Counted from the stretch's first letter, positions 11,318 to 22,035 are shown. The stretch: DNA of 64,000 nucleotides from SAR92 clade bacterium H921 (GCA_025153755.1 JAOALD010000001.1:744001-808000), one strand, 5' to 3'. Notes: generated from the letters alone by a model not told the origin. Numbers and translations: made by a program.

Positions 11318-11373
11318 GGGTCAAGTAACTTGGCTAAGAAATTTAATTGTGAGGCGCAAATAAGGGGTTACCT

Positions 11374-12549
11374 ATGTTCGAATTAGTAGACAGCATTCCA
11401 AAGAATGCAGAAATCAAAGTGGTAGGAGTTGGGGGCGGCGGGGGCAATGCCGTGCGACATATGATGGCGAGTAATATAGATGGGGTGCATTTTATTTGCG
11501 CTAATACTGATGCTCAGTCACTTAATGATCTGGAAAATGCCACCATATTGCAGCTCGGTGGCACATTGACTAAAGGTCTTGGTGCTGGTGCCAATCCAGA
11601 AGTTGGTCGTCAGGCTGCTCTTGAAGATAAGGAGCGTATTGCCCAGGTGCTCGACGGAGCAGATATGGTATTTATTACTGCGGGAATGGGGGGCGGCACA
11701 GGAACAGGTGGTGCGCCTGTAATTGCCGAAGTGGCCAAACAGATGGGTATCTTGACCGTGGGTGTGGTGACTCGTCCGTTTTCTTTTGAGGGTCGAAAGC
11801 GCATGGCTGTGGCAGATGCCGGAATTGCCGCTCTTAAAGAGCGCGTAGATTCGCTAATCATTGTACCCAATGAGAAGTTAATGCAGGTGCTGGGTAAAGA
11901 TATGACCGTTATCGATGCGTTTAAACAGGCAAATGACGTGTTATTCGGAGCAGTTCAGGGCATTACCGACCTGATTATGCTTGACGGTCTGATAAATGTG
12001 GATTTCGCCGATGTTCGCACCGTTATGGCAGAGATGGGTATGGCTATGATGGGAACAGGTGAGGCCAGCGGCCAAGATCGTGCCAAGGTTGCCGCTGAAG
12101 GCTCTGTGAAGTGTCCTCTGTTAGAAGATATCAATCTGCAGGGAGCCAAGGGTATTCTTGTTAATATAACAAGTGGTTACGATCTGACTCTAGGCGAATT
12201 TGAAGATGTGGGTGATACCGTACGCAGTTTTGCCGATGAAGACGCCACGATTATTGTTGGTAGCGTGTTTGATCCTGAGTTAGAGGGCCAGCTGCGTGTC
12301 ACAGTGGTAGCAACTGGTTTGCGCGGTGTTGCCACCAAGACTGGTCCTCGCGGAGTGGTCTCTGACAAGCCGCCTTTACGCAGATCAGCAAGTGGCGATT
12401 TCGACTATGGAAGCTTGGATAAGCCAACAATTAATCGCCGAACCAGCGCAGTATCTGAGGGTTCAACGGCGCGAAAAATTGACGTTGATGGCGATTCAGA
12501 GTTGGATTACTTAGATGTTCCAGCTTTTTTACGCAAGCAAGCAGATTAA
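11374..12549 (+). CDS. ftsZ: Cell division GTPase FtsZ
   Basis: FtsZ is the tubulin-like GTPase that forms the Z ring. The tubulin signature GGGTGTGGAPVIAE is near residue 107, the N-terminal nucleotide loop VGGGGGNAVRHM is near residue 20, and the T7 loop (NVDFADVRTVM) that completes the neighbouring active site is present. The C-terminus keeps the conserved peptide LDVPAFLRKQAD, which binds FtsA and ZipA, after a linker of about 50 residues. It is followed by a long hairpin before lpxC. Confidence 0.98.
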   Translation: MFELVDSIPKNAEIKVVGVGGGGGNAVRHMMASNIDGVHFICANTDAQSLNDLENATILQLGGTLTKGLGAGANPEVGRQAALEDKERIAQVLDGADMVFITAGMGGGTGTGGAPVIAEVAKQMGILTVGVVTRPFSFEGRKRMAVADAGIAALKERVDSLIIVPNEKLMQVLGKDMTVIDAFKQANDVLFGAVQGITDLIMLDGLINVDFADVRTVMAEMGMAMMGTGEASGQDRAKVAAEGSVKCPLLEDINLQGAKGILVNITSGYDLTLGEFEDVGDTVRSFADEDATIIVGSVFDPELEGQLRVTVVATGLRGVATKTGPRGVVSDKPPLRRSASGDFDYGSLDKPTINRRTSAVSEGSTARKIDVDGDSELDYLDVPAFLRKQAD

Positions 12550-12573
12550 TTACCCCGTTAAATAATGCTGCTA

Positions 12574-12623
12574 AGCCCTCTATTACCACGCCTCAGATTA
12601 TAAAATCTTGGTGATAGAGGGCT
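12574..12623 (+). terminator. Long hairpin between ftsZ and lpxC
   Basis: Two 15-base arms, 12574-12588 and 12609-12623, pair with a single G-U wobble around a 20-base loop. The run that follows is not a clean T tract (TGTCTGTT), so it could be a weak terminator, an attenuator or an mRNA-stabilising hairpin at the end of the dcw transcript. lpxC starts 42 bases later. Confidence 0.55.
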
Positions 12624-12664
12624 TGTCTGTTAGAATTTGAGCATATAAATCGAAAGGTGTAGCC

Positions 12665-13570
12665 ATGATTAGGCAGCGCACGTTAAAAAATGTAATACGT
12701 GCTACTGGCGTGGGATTACACACCGGAGAAAAAGTCTACTTGACTTTGCACCCAGCCGAGCCAGATTCAGGTATTATTTTCCGGCGCACAGACCTAGAAC
12801 CTATAGTTGAAATTGTCGCCAAAGCAGAGAACGTCGGCGACACTACCCTCTCTACAACCCTTGTCAATGGTGACGTTCGCGTCTCTACCATAGAGCATCT
12901 GCTGTCGGCACTAGCCGGGCTAGGTATAGATAACATTGTCATAGATGTATCTGCCCCAGAGATCCCCATTATGGACGGTAGCGCCGGACCGTTCGTATTT
13001 CTACTCCAGTCTGCGGGTATTTTAGAGCAGGATGCAGCCAAAAAATTTATTCGAATTAAACGCCCAGTGACTGTCGAGCAAGACGGTAAAAGTGCTACAT
13101 TCCGGCCTTTTGAGGGCTTTAAAGTTAATTTTGCTATTGACTTTGACCACCCAGTGTTCAAACATCAAGCCCTGAACGCGAGCGTTGATTTCTCGAGCAC
13201 CTCGTTTGTAAAAGAAGTTAGTCGAGCCAGAACCTTTGGTTTTATGCAAGAATTTGAATACCTCCGCTCTAAAGGCCTAGCGCGAGGGGGAAGCTTAGAG
13301 AATGCTATTGTCGTTGACGAGTTTCAAATTTTGAACGAAGACGGCTTGCGTTATGACGACGAATTCGTCAAACACAAGATTTTAGATGCCATTGGTGACC
13401 TCTATTTGCTGGGAAATAGCCTAATAGGGGAGTTTGATGCCTACAAATCAGGGCATGGCCTCAACAATGCATCATTACGCGCGTTAATCGCCGATACGGA
13501 TGCTTGGGAAGTAGTCACGTTTATTGATAACCCGGAAGATGTGCCGATATCGTACATGCAGCCGAATTAA
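12665..13570 (+). CDS. lpxC: UDP-3-O-acyl-N-acetylglucosamine deacetylase LpxC
   Basis: LpxC is the zinc hydrolase that commits UDP-GlcNAc precursors to lipid A synthesis. The first zinc ligand lies in [12 protein letters not shown] (His78), and the other two in the [15 protein letters not shown] segment. The protein begins [20 protein letters not shown], typical of the family, and is 301 residues long. It sits at the end of the dcw cluster as in most gammaproteobacteria, separated from ftsZ by the hairpin above. An RBS-like GAAAGG lies just upstream. Confidence 0.97.
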   Translation: MIRQRTLKNVIRATGVGLHTGEKVYLTLHPAEPDSGIIFRRTDLEPIVEIVAKAENVGDTTLSTTLVNGDVRVSTIEHLLSALAGLGIDNIVIDVSAPEIPIMDGSAGPFVFLLQSAGILEQDAAKKFIRIKRPVTVEQDGKSATFRPFEGFKVNFAIDFDHPVFKHQALNASVDFSSTSFVKEVSRARTFGFMQEFEYLRSKGLARGGSLENAIVVDEFQILNEDGLRYDDEFVKHKILDAIGDLYLLGNSLIGEFDAYKSGHGLNNASLRALIADTDAWEVVTFIDNPEDVPISYMQPN

Positions 13571-13607
13571 AATATTAATCGTTTTGAGAGAGAAGGCGTA
13601 GTTCTCA

Positions 13608-14549
13608 GTGAAGATAATTCTAATAAGCAGTCGAGCGGAAAAGGTTAGAACACTTAGCCTGAACAGCTGGGCCAAAGGCATTTTGTCTGTGTTACTTCTG
13701 GGTATTCCAGTTGCCGCAGGAACCATGCTGGGTGTCAAGATTGCTGATGGTCGCTGGGAACTATTGTTTGACAACAGTATTAGCGAAATGCAACACCAGT
13801 TGGTTGTGCAGCAGGAGGAAGTCGATGCTGGTCGCGACCAGGTAGCTAGTTCTATTGCGGCAATGACGGTCAAGTTAGCTCAGATGCGCTCTCGACTGGT
13901 GCGTCTAGACGCGCTAGGAGAGCAGCTTACTCAGATAGCGAGCCTCGAAGATGGCGAATTTGATTTCTCTGTTGCCCCCGGGTTAGGTGGTCCAGACACT
14001 AGTATAATTACCGAAACGGCCAGTTCAATAGATATCCAAGAGGAACTGGCAACGCTGTTCGCGCGTCTTGACAGCAATCTGGATAGTCGCGAGTCGCAGT
14101 TGCAAGTGCTTCAGTCGATGCTCGCCGACAACCGCATCAAAAGCGAGCGTATGGTTGCTGGCCGTCCTATTCTCAAAGGTTGGATGTCCTCGGAATATGG
14201 TATGCGAAGTGACCCTTTCCACGGTAAAAAGCGTTGGCATGCGGGTGTCGATTTTGCTGGCCGTCAAGGAGCAGCAGTTATCGCTGTGGCCTCGGGCGTA
14301 GTGACCTGGTCTGGCGAACGCAGTGGTTATGGGCAGATGGTCGAGATTAACCACAGTGATGGCTTTGTGACACGTTACGCCCACAATGAAAAAAATGTAG
14401 CCAAATTAGGCGCCATTGTGAAAAAGGGCGAGCTTATTGCAAATATGGGTAGTTCTGGTCGCTCTACTGGCCCCCATGTCCATTTCGAAGTATTTAAAAA
14501 CGGTCGCACTGTCGACCCAGCTACCTACATCAAACGCACCAGTCGCTAG
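13608..14549 (+). CDS. M23 (LytM-domain) metallopeptidase
   Basis: This is a predicted envelope endopeptidase or amidase activator of the M23 family. An N-terminal hydrophobic segment at about residues 22-45 is followed by a Gln/Glu-rich helical stretch (about residues 60-180, coiled-coil-like) and a C-terminal LytM domain. The zinc-binding residues are present (RWHAGVDFAG and GPHVHFEV), so it is probably catalytic rather than a degenerate EnvC/NlpD-type activator. The start is GTG at 13608, with GAGAAGG about 12 bases upstream. A peptidase of this type between lpxC and secA is also found in Pseudomonas. The substrate cannot be read from the sequence. Confidence 0.88.
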   Translation: MKIILISSRAEKVRTLSLNSWAKGILSVLLLGIPVAAGTMLGVKIADGRWELLFDNSISEMQHQLVVQQEEVDAGRDQVASSIAAMTVKLAQMRSRLVRLDALGEQLTQIASLEDGEFDFSVAPGLGGPDTSIITETASSIDIQEELATLFARLDSNLDSRESQLQVLQSMLADNRIKSERMVAGRPILKGWMSSEYGMRSDPFHGKKRWHAGVDFAGRQGAAVIAVASGVVTWSGERSGYGQMVEINHSDGFVTRYAHNEKNVAKLGAIVKKGELIANMGSSGRSTGPHVHFEVFKNGRTVDPATYIKRTSR

Positions 14550-14630
14550 TCGCCGACCCAGTCCGGTTTAGTTTTCTGGAGAGCGGGATAGCTCTCTGCC
14601 TCTTTTGTTACATATTTTTGGAAAAGTAAA

Positions 14631-17405
14631 ATGTTCGGCAACATCCTGAAAAAAATATTTGGTACCAGTAATGACCGCGAACTCCGCAGTATGCGCAAGG
14701 TCGTGGCTAAAATAAACGCGCTGGAAGAGGGTCTCACAGAGTTAAATGATGAAGATCTGCGGGCGCAGACCGGCCTACTCAGAGAACGACTGGCGGCGGG
14801 TGAAACTCTTGAAGACGTTTTGCCCGATGCGTTTGCGGTGGTACGAGAAACTTCCAACCGCGTCATGGGTATGCGTCATTTTGACGTTCAGATGATAGGT
14901 GGTATTACTCTGCACAGCGGTAAAATTGCGGAGATGCGTACCGGTGAGGGTAAAACCCTTGTCGCTACGCTCGCCGCTTACCTGAATGCCTTGCCTGGAG
15001 CAGGCGTCCATGTGATTACGGTCAATGACTATCTTGCCCGAAGAGATGCCCAATGGATGGCCCCTCTGTATCAGGCTCTTGGTATGTCAGTAGGTGTCGT
15101 ACAGTCATACCAGGGGCCAGACAGCCCTAACTCATTTCGCGTCAATCCAGATGACGAAGGTGAATTGCAACCTAGTAGCCGCCAGAGTGCCTATGCCGCC
15201 GACATTACCTACGGTACCAATAATGAGTTTGGGTTTGATTACCTGCGCGACAATATGGCACTGCGTATTGAAGATAAATCTCAGCGCGGACTGGTTTTTG
15301 CGATCATAGATGAGGTGGATTCCATTCTTATCGATGAGGCGAGAACGCCGCTGATTATCTCAGGGGCAGCTCAAGATAGTTCAGCGCTTTACAAAACTAT
15401 AAATGCGCTGACACTCAAGCTCAGCGTCCAGATCGACGATGAAGATGCAGCGATTGACGAAGCAGCAGTTGGGGACTTTATTGTCGATGAAAAGTCACGA
15501 GGCGTAGAGCTTACCGAGAGTGGCCATCAAAAAGTTGAAGAAATTTTAATTGGTGAAGGCCTGCTAGAGCAGGACCAAAGTCTCTACATGGCTAGTAATC
15601 TCGGCCTTTTACATCATGTGCAATCTGCCCTTAGGGCTCAGCACCTATTCCATAACGATGTCGAATATATAGTGCAGGATGGTCAGGCAGTACTTATCGA
15701 CGAGCATACCGGACGTACCATGCCCGGTAGACGTTTATCAGAGGGCTTGCATCAAGCCATCGAAGCCAAAGAGGGCCTAGAGATTCAGCAAGAGAGCCAA
15801 ACATTGGCTTCGACCACATTTCAGAACTACTTCCGACTCTATAACAAGTTAGCTGGTATGACAGGTACTGCTGACACCGAAGCCTACGAATTCCAACAAA
15901 TTTATGGTCTACAGGTAATGGTTATTCCTACCAACGTAGACGTTATGCGCGTTGACCTCAACGATTTGGTCTTTCTCAGCCAGGAAGAGAAATTTGAGGC
16001 GGTTATCGATGATATAAGAGAGATCGTTGCACAGGGCGCCCCAGTTTTAGTTGGCACAGCATCGGTGGAAACCTCAGAGCTACTATCGGGTATGCTCAAA
16101 AAAGACAAAATTAAGCACAGCGTACTCAACGCTAAACAGCATGAGCTTGAAGCTAATATTATTGTCAATGCTGGACGTCCTGGTGCAGTTACTATCGCCA
16201 CCAATATGGCCGGCCGTGGCACAGATATCGTACTTGGCGGTAATGTTGAAGCAGAGCTCAAGGCGCTTAAGGAAAAAGGTAAGGACAGTGACACCAAAGT
16301 GGCCCAAATTAGAGCTGATTGGGCTGAGCGCCAGGCTCAAGTAATCGCCGCCGGCGGGCTGCATATTGTGGCTACTGAGCGCCACGAGTCGCGCCGCATC
16401 GACAATCAGCTGCGAGGTCGTTCAGGCCGTCAGGGTGATCCGGGTGTTTCACGTTTTTATCTATCCTTAGAAGATCCATTGATGCGTCTATTTGCCTCAG
16501 ATCGAGTCAAAAATATGATGCGCTCGATGGGTATGGAGCATGGCGAAGCCATAGAAGCTCGCTTGGTCACCAATGCTATTGTAAAAGCACAGCGTAAAGT
16601 TGAGGGCCGTAATTTTGATATTCGTAAACACCTTCTCGAATACGACGATGTAGCTAATGATCAGCGGCAGGTGGTTTATCAGCAGCGCAACGAGTTGTTA
16701 GAAGACGCTAATATTACAGACGTTATCACTAATGTTCGCGAAGATGTTATGCATCAGTGTATAAGCGGCTTTATACCGCCGCAGAGTCTTGAGGAGCAGT
16801 GGGATATTGCCGGCCTAGAGAAAACTCTAGCTACTGAATTTAATACTGAGTTGCCAGTCCAGCAATGGCTCGACGAGGATACTCGCCTTGACGAAGATAC
16901 CTTGCGTGATCGGGTTATTTCATTGGTACAGAGCAGTTACGAAACGCGCTATGTCCATGTCGGTGAGCAGATGCGTGAAGTAGAGCGCCAGATAATGCTG
17001 CAAGTATTAGATAATCTTTGGAAAGACCATCTGGGCACTATGGACCAACTTAGGCAGGGTATTGGTCTGCGTGCCTATGCTCAAAAAAATCCAAAACAGG
17101 AATACAAGCGCGAGTCATTTGCCCTATTTGAAAGCTTACTCGATAATATTAAATACGAGACAATTCGCTACCTTAGTCATATTGAAGTTGCCACTCAAGA
17201 CGATATGAAGCGTATGGAGCAACAGCGCCGCGAAGAGCAAAATGGACGCGAGTATCAGCATGCTAAGGTAGCTGGTATAGATGCCGAAGGTGATTCAGGT
17301 GATTCAGTGCAGCAACCGCAGCGTCGCGGTCCCAAGGTAGGGCGTAATGATCCCTGTCCCTGTGGGTCGGGTAAAAAATATAAACAGTGCCACGGCAAAA
17401 TTTAG
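14631..17405 (+). CDS. secA: Preprotein translocase ATPase SecA
   Basis: SecA drives export of unfolded preproteins through SecYEG. The order of parts is normal: Walker [12 protein letters not shown] near residue 100, the DEAD-like [15 protein letters not shown] near residue 208, the preprotein cross-linking domain, the second helicase domain with [14 protein letters not shown] near residue 525, and a C-terminal zinc-binding tail [18 protein letters not shown] that contacts SecB and phospholipid. Length 924 is a little over the E. coli protein. No secM-like ORF lies upstream, so SecM-type arrest control is not seen here. Confidence 0.98.
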   Translation: MFGNILKKIFGTSNDRELRSMRKVVAKINALEEGLTELNDEDLRAQTGLLRERLAAGETLEDVLPDAFAVVRETSNRVMGMRHFDVQMIGGITLHSGKIAEMRTGEGKTLVATLAAYLNALPGAGVHVITVNDYLARRDAQWMAPLYQALGMSVGVVQSYQGPDSPNSFRVNPDDEGELQPSSRQSAYAADITYGTNNEFGFDYLRDNMALRIEDKSQRGLVFAIIDEVDSILIDEARTPLIISGAAQDSSALYKTINALTLKLSVQIDDEDAAIDEAAVGDFIVDEKSRGVELTESGHQKVEEILIGEGLLEQDQSLYMASNLGLLHHVQSALRAQHLFHNDVEYIVQDGQAVLIDEHTGRTMPGRRLSEGLHQAIEAKEGLEIQQESQTLASTTFQNYFRLYNKLAGMTGTADTEAYEFQQIYGLQVMVIPTNVDVMRVDLNDLVFLSQEEKFEAVIDDIREIVAQGAPVLVGTASVETSELLSGMLKKDKIKHSVLNAKQHELEANIIVNAGRPGAVTIATNMAGRGTDIVLGGNVEAELKALKEKGKDSDTKVAQIRADWAERQAQVIAAGGLHIVATERHESRRIDNQLRGRSGRQGDPGVSRFYLSLEDPLMRLFASDRVKNMMRSMGMEHGEAIEARLVTNAIVKAQRKVEGRNFDIRKHLLEYDDVANDQRQVVYQQRNELLEDANITDVITNVREDVMHQCISGFIPPQSLEEQWDIAGLEKTLATEFNTELPVQQWLDEDTRLDEDTLRDRVISLVQSSYETRYVHVGEQMREVERQIMLQVLDNLWKDHLGTMDQLRQGIGLRAYAQKNPKQEYKRESFALFESLLDNIKYETIRYLSHIEVATQDDMKRMEQQRREEQNGREYQHAKVAGIDAEGDSGDSVQQPQRRGPKVGRNDPCPCGSGKKYKQCHGKI

Positions 17406-17428
17406 GTTCAAGGTAAAAGGCAATAACA

Positions 17429-18634
17429 ATGGCGACAGGCAGCGCAGCGCTACCCACTATGTATCCCGTTGACGGCTTTAGATTAGGTACCGCAAGTGCA
17501 GGTATTAAAACACCCGGCCGCAAAGACTTAGTGGTTATGGCGGTGGATGCAGGCAGCACGGTTGTAGGTTTGTTTACCCAAAATGCTTTTTGTGCAGCGC
17601 CGGTTACTGTTGCCAAGCAACACTTGGCTCAGACAACTCCAAGCTATCTACTAGTGAATACAGGTAATGCCAATGCAGGCACGGGCGAGCAGGGCATCAA
17701 GGATGCTTTGCGTAGCTGCGAAGTATTAGCGGCCGCTACCTCCTCGCGCAAAGAGCAGGTGCTGCCTTTTTCTACCGGCGTAATTGGTGAACCATTGCCG
17801 ATGGACAGGTTACTATGTGGTATACCGGATGCACTACATGCTCTCAGTAAAAATGGTTGGAACGAAGCTGCTGAAGGCATCTTAACCACAGATACTAGAG
17901 CCAAAGGTGCTTCCTTACAGTATGGCGAAGATAGTAAAATAACGATTACCGGCATCACCAAAGGCTCGGGCATGATCAAGCCAAATATGGCAACGATGCT
18001 GGCTTATGTTGCCACTGATGCCGCCGTAGATGCAGAGCTGTTGCATCGCGCACTAAGGTTAGCTAACGAAAAATCCTTCAATCGTATCACCGTAGATAGC
18101 GACACCTCGACCAATGATGCTGTTATTTTGGCTGCCACAGGTAGTAGCGGTGTGACCATCGATGAGAGTAGCTTTGACCAATTTGTGGAGCAGCTTAAAA
18201 TTGTCTTCATAGATCTAGCTCAGGCTATTATTCGTGACGGTGAGGGAGCTGGTAAGTTTGTATCTGTGGTTGTTGAGGGTGCTGTCGATAGTGACGAGGC
18301 CTTAGCAGTGGCCTATACCATTGCAGAGTCGCCGCTGGTAAAAACGGCATTGGCCGCCTCAGATCCAAACTGGGGGAGGATACTAGCAGCCATTGGCAGA
18401 GCGGGAGTCAATAACCTCGATGTCGATGCGGTAAGGGTGCATATAAACGCTCTACTAATTGCCGAATATGGTTGTCGAGCGGCTAGTTACAATGAAGAGG
18501 CGGGTCAGTTAGCTATGGCGCCGGAAGATATTGAGATACATGTATCCCTAAATAGAGGCCAAGCTAGCGAAACAGTATGGACAACCGACCTCACCTATGA
18601 ATATGTGCGTATCAATGCGGAGTACAGAACCTAG
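17429..18634 (+). CDS. argJ: Bifunctional ornithine acetyltransferase / N-acetylglutamate synthase ArgJ
   Basis: ArgJ transfers the acetyl group from N-acetylornithine to glutamate, recycling it in arginine synthesis. Some members also use acetyl-CoA. The auto-cleavage site is visible in KPNMATMLAYVATDA near residue 190, where the Thr of the ATML motif becomes the N-terminal nucleophile of the beta chain. Length 401 and the SDPNWGRILAAIG motif fit the family. It follows secA by 23 bases and may be co-transcribed with it and with mutT. Confidence 0.96.
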   Translation: MATGSAALPTMYPVDGFRLGTASAGIKTPGRKDLVVMAVDAGSTVVGLFTQNAFCAAPVTVAKQHLAQTTPSYLLVNTGNANAGTGEQGIKDALRSCEVLAAATSSRKEQVLPFSTGVIGEPLPMDRLLCGIPDALHALSKNGWNEAAEGILTTDTRAKGASLQYGEDSKITITGITKGSGMIKPNMATMLAYVATDAAVDAELLHRALRLANEKSFNRITVDSDTSTNDAVILAATGSSGVTIDESSFDQFVEQLKIVFIDLAQAIIRDGEGAGKFVSVVVEGAVDSDEALAVAYTIAESPLVKTALAASDPNWGRILAAIGRAGVNNLDVDAVRVHINALLIAEYGCRAASYNEEAGQLAMAPEDIEIHVSLNRGQASETVWTTDLTYEYVRINAEYRT

Positions 18635-18639
18635 AACCT

Positions 18640-19059
18640 ATGCAGCGGATTCATGTGGTGGCTGCTGTCATCTACGGCAACTCAAATCAAATCTTGATTG
18701 CACGGCGTGCGGCGCATCTGCATCAGGGCGGTTTGTGGGAGTTTCCTGGGGGTAAGTTAGAAGCCAACGAAAGTCCTTACCAAGGTCTGGTGCGCGAGCT
18801 AACTGAAGAGTTAGATATCAGAGTCACATCAGCAACGCCCTTTATACAAGTTTCCCATGACTATACTGACAAACAGGTGCTGTTAGATGTTTGGCAGGTA
18901 ACTGCCTTTGTGGGGCAAGCTAGAGGTGCGGAGGGACAGGAATGCAAGTGGGTGCCAGTGAGTGACTTATTGAGTCAATCCAGCAATTATCAATTCCCAG
19001 AAGCCAATACGCCTATTTTAGAAAAGTTGGCATCTACTCGTCCTCAAAGCCCTGCATAA
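18640..19059 (+). CDS. mutT: Nudix hydrolase MutT (8-oxo-dGTP pyrophosphatase)
   Basis: MutT removes oxidised dGTP from the nucleotide pool. A near-complete Nudix box is visible at about residues 37-59 (GGKLEANESP then RELTEELDI), with the substrate-side WEFPGGK before it. The 139-residue length fits the stand-alone MutT form rather than the thiamine-synthase fusion seen in Pseudomonas. It begins six bases after argJ and its 3' end overlaps the convergent yacG by 26 bases. Confidence 0.92.
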   Translation: MQRIHVVAAVIYGNSNQILIARRAAHLHQGGLWEFPGGKLEANESPYQGLVRELTEELDIRVTSATPFIQVSHDYTDKQVLLDVWQVTAFVGQARGAEGQECKWVPVSDLLSQSSNYQFPEANTPILEKLASTRPQSPA

Positions 19060-19240
19060 CCCCTTCGGCATCCTGCGCTGGCTCGCCAGCAATAGTAAAA
19101 CTCTCAGTTGCCCAGTCGCCAAAATCAATCTGCTGACAACGTTTAGAACAAAATGGACGGTAGTTATTTTTATGAATCCACTGCACCTGCGTTTTACAGG
19201 TGGGGCAGGACACGACGGCCGTCTGAGGGTTGTTGTTCAT
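19034..19240 (-). CDS. yacG: DNA gyrase inhibitor YacG (zinc-binding)
   Basis: YacG is a small zinc protein known in E. coli to bind GyrB and inhibit gyrase. The 68-residue product has the four zinc cysteines at positions 12, 15, 31 and 35 (CPTC and FCSKRC) and the family motif CQQIDFGDWATE. Its start overlaps the coaE stop by four bases, so coaE and yacG are translated together. Its 3' end overlaps the opposing mutT. Confidence 0.94.
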   Translation of the reverse strand: MNNNPQTAVVSCPTCKTQVQWIHKNNYRPFCSKRCQQIDFGDWATESFTIAGEPAQDAEGVMQGFEDE

Positions 19241-19869
19241 TGACTTGCTACCTCAGCTAAAAATTGTTGGTGAAGTTGCGCTACTCGAGGGGCAATGCTC
19301 TGTTCGCTCAATGCATTATCGAAAACTATATCGGCCCTGTCACATTTTTCGTCTCGCGACATCTGGGAATCTATAATGCTTTGAATCTGTTCTCTGGTAT
19401 TACCATCTCGCAATGCAGCCCGATCAAGTTGAACCTCGACTGGCACATCGACCAGCAGCACAGTACTGACTAGTTGGTGTTGATCAGTTTCAAATAACAG
19501 CGGTGACTCTAGAATAACGTAGGGAGACTTAGCTGCAGACTCATGAAGCTGAGATAGAATCCAGTCACGAATCAATGGGTGTAAAAGACCTTCGAGCCAC
19601 ACTTTTTGCTGTTGGTCAGAGAAAATAATAGCGCGCAGAGCAGCCCGATTTAACGTCCCATTGGAAAGTATAAGCGCAGGGCCAAAATGCTCCTCAATAG
19701 CCTTCAATGCAGGCGTGCCGGGCTCAACCACGGCCCGTGACGCGTTGTCTGCATCCACCGCTATGACACCCAGGGCCCTAAAGGCTCTCGCGACAGTGCT
19801 TTTACCACTCCCAATACCGCCGGTGAGACCGACAATTAAAGGAGCATTATTCGAATGTGCTATAGCCAC
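19237..19869 (-). CDS. coaE: Dephospho-CoA kinase CoaE
   Basis: CoaE catalyses the last step of coenzyme A synthesis, phosphorylating dephospho-CoA. The P-loop GLTGGIGSGKSTVA starts near residue 14 and is followed by the VDADNASRAVVEPG lid and substrate region and a LLFET motif. Length 210 is normal. It is downstream of pilD on the minus strand in the order pilB-pilC-pilD-coaE-yacG known from Pseudomonas and relatives. Confidence 0.96.
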   Translation of the reverse strand: MAIAHSNNAPLIVGLTGGIGSGKSTVARAFRALGVIAVDADNASRAVVEPGTPALKAIEEHFGPALILSNGTLNRAALRAIIFSDQQQKVWLEGLLHPLIRDWILSQLHESAAKSPYVILESPLLFETDQHQLVSTVLLVDVPVEVQLDRAALRDGNTREQIQSIIDSQMSRDEKCDRADIVFDNALSEQSIAPRVAQLHQQFLAEVASQ

Positions 19870-19902
19870 AGGTGAATGCTCAGGATTTTAAAAGGCCAAA
19901 CT

Positions 19903-20763
19903 CTAGAGATTAAATATCCCTAGATATGAAACTAGAATTTTATCACCCCAAACAAACGCAATCCATCCCGCAATAGCTAAGAATGGCCCGAAGGCAATAG
20001 CAGTTTCGCGGTTACGACCGGCAAAAATAATACCAGCTATACCCACTGTAGCCCCCAGAGTCGTTGATAGAAAAATCACTAATGGTAACATCTGCCAACC
20101 CAGCCACGCCCCCAGCGCCCCCAGCAACTTGAAGTCACCATAACCCATGCCCTCTTTACCAGTAATCATTTTAAAGGCCCAAAATACTATCCACAGGGAC
20201 AGGTAGCCAGCTATAGCTCCAAGCACAGCTTCACGTAAAGGTACAAAGTTGGCGTTGAGATTCGCCAACAAACCCACCCAGAGCAGGGGTAAGGTAATCT
20301 GATCCGGCAAAAGTTGCTCGTGGAAGTCGATGCCAGTGAGCACCAGAAGCGAATAAGACAGCACTAGACTGTAAAAAGTTACTTCACTAAGGCCGTGCTG
20401 ATAAACGAAAAATGCAGCTATCAAACCGGCTGTCAGTTCTATTAAAGGGTACTGAATAGAAATAGGTTTAGCGCAGGAATTGCAGCGGCCGCGTAAAAAC
20501 AAAAAGCTCAGCAGCGGAATATTGTGTTGAGGACGAATTGCCGTATGGCAGTCGGAACATCTCGATGAGGGCTTCGCCAGCGAAATAGATTCCGCAGATA
20601 CAGGCTCTAAACCCAAGAAGTCTCTCGAATCTTGTTGCCATTGGTTGTTTAACTGTTGTGGTAAACGAAGAATAACAACATTTAAAAAACTACCGACCAG
20701 CATGCCGAATACTAACCCAGACGCAGAGAGTGCCGTTGGTGATAAACCTGTTTCGATCATCAT
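19903..20763 (-). CDS. pilD: Type IV prepilin peptidase/methylase PilD
   Basis: PilD cleaves the leader of type IV pilins and pseudopilins and N-methylates the new N-terminus. The protein has an N-terminal hydrophobic segment, a cytoplasmic domain with two zinc cysteine pairs (CSDC and CNSC) and six further membrane helices. The two catalytic aspartates are in GIDFHEQLLPDQI and GYGDFKLLGALGAWLG (the GxGD motif). It would process the PilA encoded at 24185. Confidence 0.96.
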   Translation of the reverse strand: MMIETGLSPTALSASGLVFGMLVGSFLNVVILRLPQQLNNQWQQDSRDFLGLEPVSAESISLAKPSSRCSDCHTAIRPQHNIPLLSFLFLRGRCNSCAKPISIQYPLIELTAGLIAAFFVYQHGLSEVTFYSLVLSYSLLVLTGIDFHEQLLPDQITLPLLWVGLLANLNANFVPLREAVLGAIAGYLSLWIVFWAFKMITGKEGMGYGDFKLLGALGAWLGWQMLPLVIFLSTTLGATVGIAGIIFAGRNRETAIAFGPFLAIAGWIAFVWGDKILVSYLGIFNL

Positions 20764-20820
20764 GATTGCAAATCTCTATGAGTATCCGGAATGTGCCTAG
20801 AAGTATACCCAACTAGGCTG

Positions 20821-22035
20821 TTAAACGACATTACCTAACTGGAAGATAGGCATATACATAGCAATCAACAAACCGCCCACCAAGATTCCAAGCACTGACA
20901 TAATAATCGGTTCGAGCAGGCTAGTGAGATGATCTACCGAATTATCCACTGATTGTTCATAATGAACTGCTGTTTTAGCTAACATCTCATCAAGGGTGCC
21001 AGACTCCTCACCAATAGCCGTCATCTGCTGTAACAAACTTGGAAATATACGGCGGTTCTTTATAGCTTGCTGTAACTGAATGCCAGTCAACACCTCCTCA
21101 CGAATCTTTAAAATAGCGTCTCTATAGGGGGCATTTCCCGCCGCACTAGCCGCAGACTTTAATGCATCGGCAATGGGCAAGCCGGCCGAAAAAGTTGTAC
21201 AGAGGGTGCGGGCAAAACGAGCGATAATTGAGTGATAAGCAATTAGCCCAATGATAGGTACCCTAAGAATCAGGCCATCCACCACATAGGCAAACTTTTC
21301 ACAACGAACGCATGCTTGGCGAAAACCGATTAATCCAACAACAGCGAGTGACAATAAAAATAACCAGGCCTCTCGCATAGTATCTGACAGGTCCAGTACC
21401 AATTGCGTGAAAGCTGGTAATTCCGCACCAAAGCTGCTGAAGCTCTGGGCAAAAATAGGAACTACCTTAACTAATAAGACTACAGTAACCAACAATGCCA
21501 CAACCACAACCGCTACAGGATAGATCAGTGCTTTTTTAATTTTTGCCTTGAGCATTTCAGTTTTTTCTTTATAGGTTGCGACGCGATCAAGCATGGCCTC
21601 AAGAGCGCCTGCAGTTTCTCCCGCTTCTACTAGGCCACAAAATAGGTCGTCAAACTGTCTTGGGTGCCGGCGCAGGCTGGCTGTGAAGGTACTTCCAATA
21701 ATAACTTCGTTGCGAATATCATTAATTAAATCGCGCATCAAAGGTTTTTTGAAACTGTCAGCTACAATATCGAAACTCTGCACTAGAGGTACTCCAGCTG
21801 TTATCATTGTTGCAAGCTGGCGTGTAAAAATCGTAATATCTGTGGGGCTCAATTTTTTATTTCGGATAAAAACAGGTTTAGCTTTCTTTTTAAGATAAGT
21901 AAAAAATATGCCCTGATTGCGTAGTTGTATTTTGGCCTGTGATAGATTTCTAGCTTGTAATTTTCCTTTTACGAGTTCACCTTTATGGTTTCTTCCCCTG
22001 TAGGTATATATCAGTATCTCGGCGTCCATAGCCAT
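20821..22035 (-). CDS. pilC: Type IV pilus inner-membrane platform protein PilC
   Basis: PilC is the inner-membrane platform around which pilins assemble. Two T2SSF domains can be seen, each with three helices and a conserved Gly/Glu motif (GLVEAGETAGALEAML near residue 135 and IGEESGTLDEML near residue 340). Length 404 is typical. The start at 22035 gives MAMDAEILIYTYRG. It lies between pilB (35 bases upstream) and pilD. Confidence 0.96.
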   Translation of the reverse strand: MAMDAEILIYTYRGRNHKGELVKGKLQARNLSQAKIQLRNQGIFFTYLKKKAKPVFIRNKKLSPTDITIFTRQLATMITAGVPLVQSFDIVADSFKKPLMRDLINDIRNEVIIGSTFTASLRRHPRQFDDLFCGLVEAGETAGALEAMLDRVATYKEKTEMLKAKIKKALIYPVAVVVVALLVTVVLLVKVVPIFAQSFSSFGAELPAFTQLVLDLSDTMREAWLFLLSLAVVGLIGFRQACVRCEKFAYVVDGLILRVPIIGLIAYHSIIARFARTLCTTFSAGLPIADALKSAASAAGNAPYRDAILKIREEVLTGIQLQQAIKNRRIFPSLLQQMTAIGEESGTLDEMLAKTAVHYEQSVDNSVDHLTSLLEPIIMSVLGILVGGLLIAMYMPIFQLGNVV

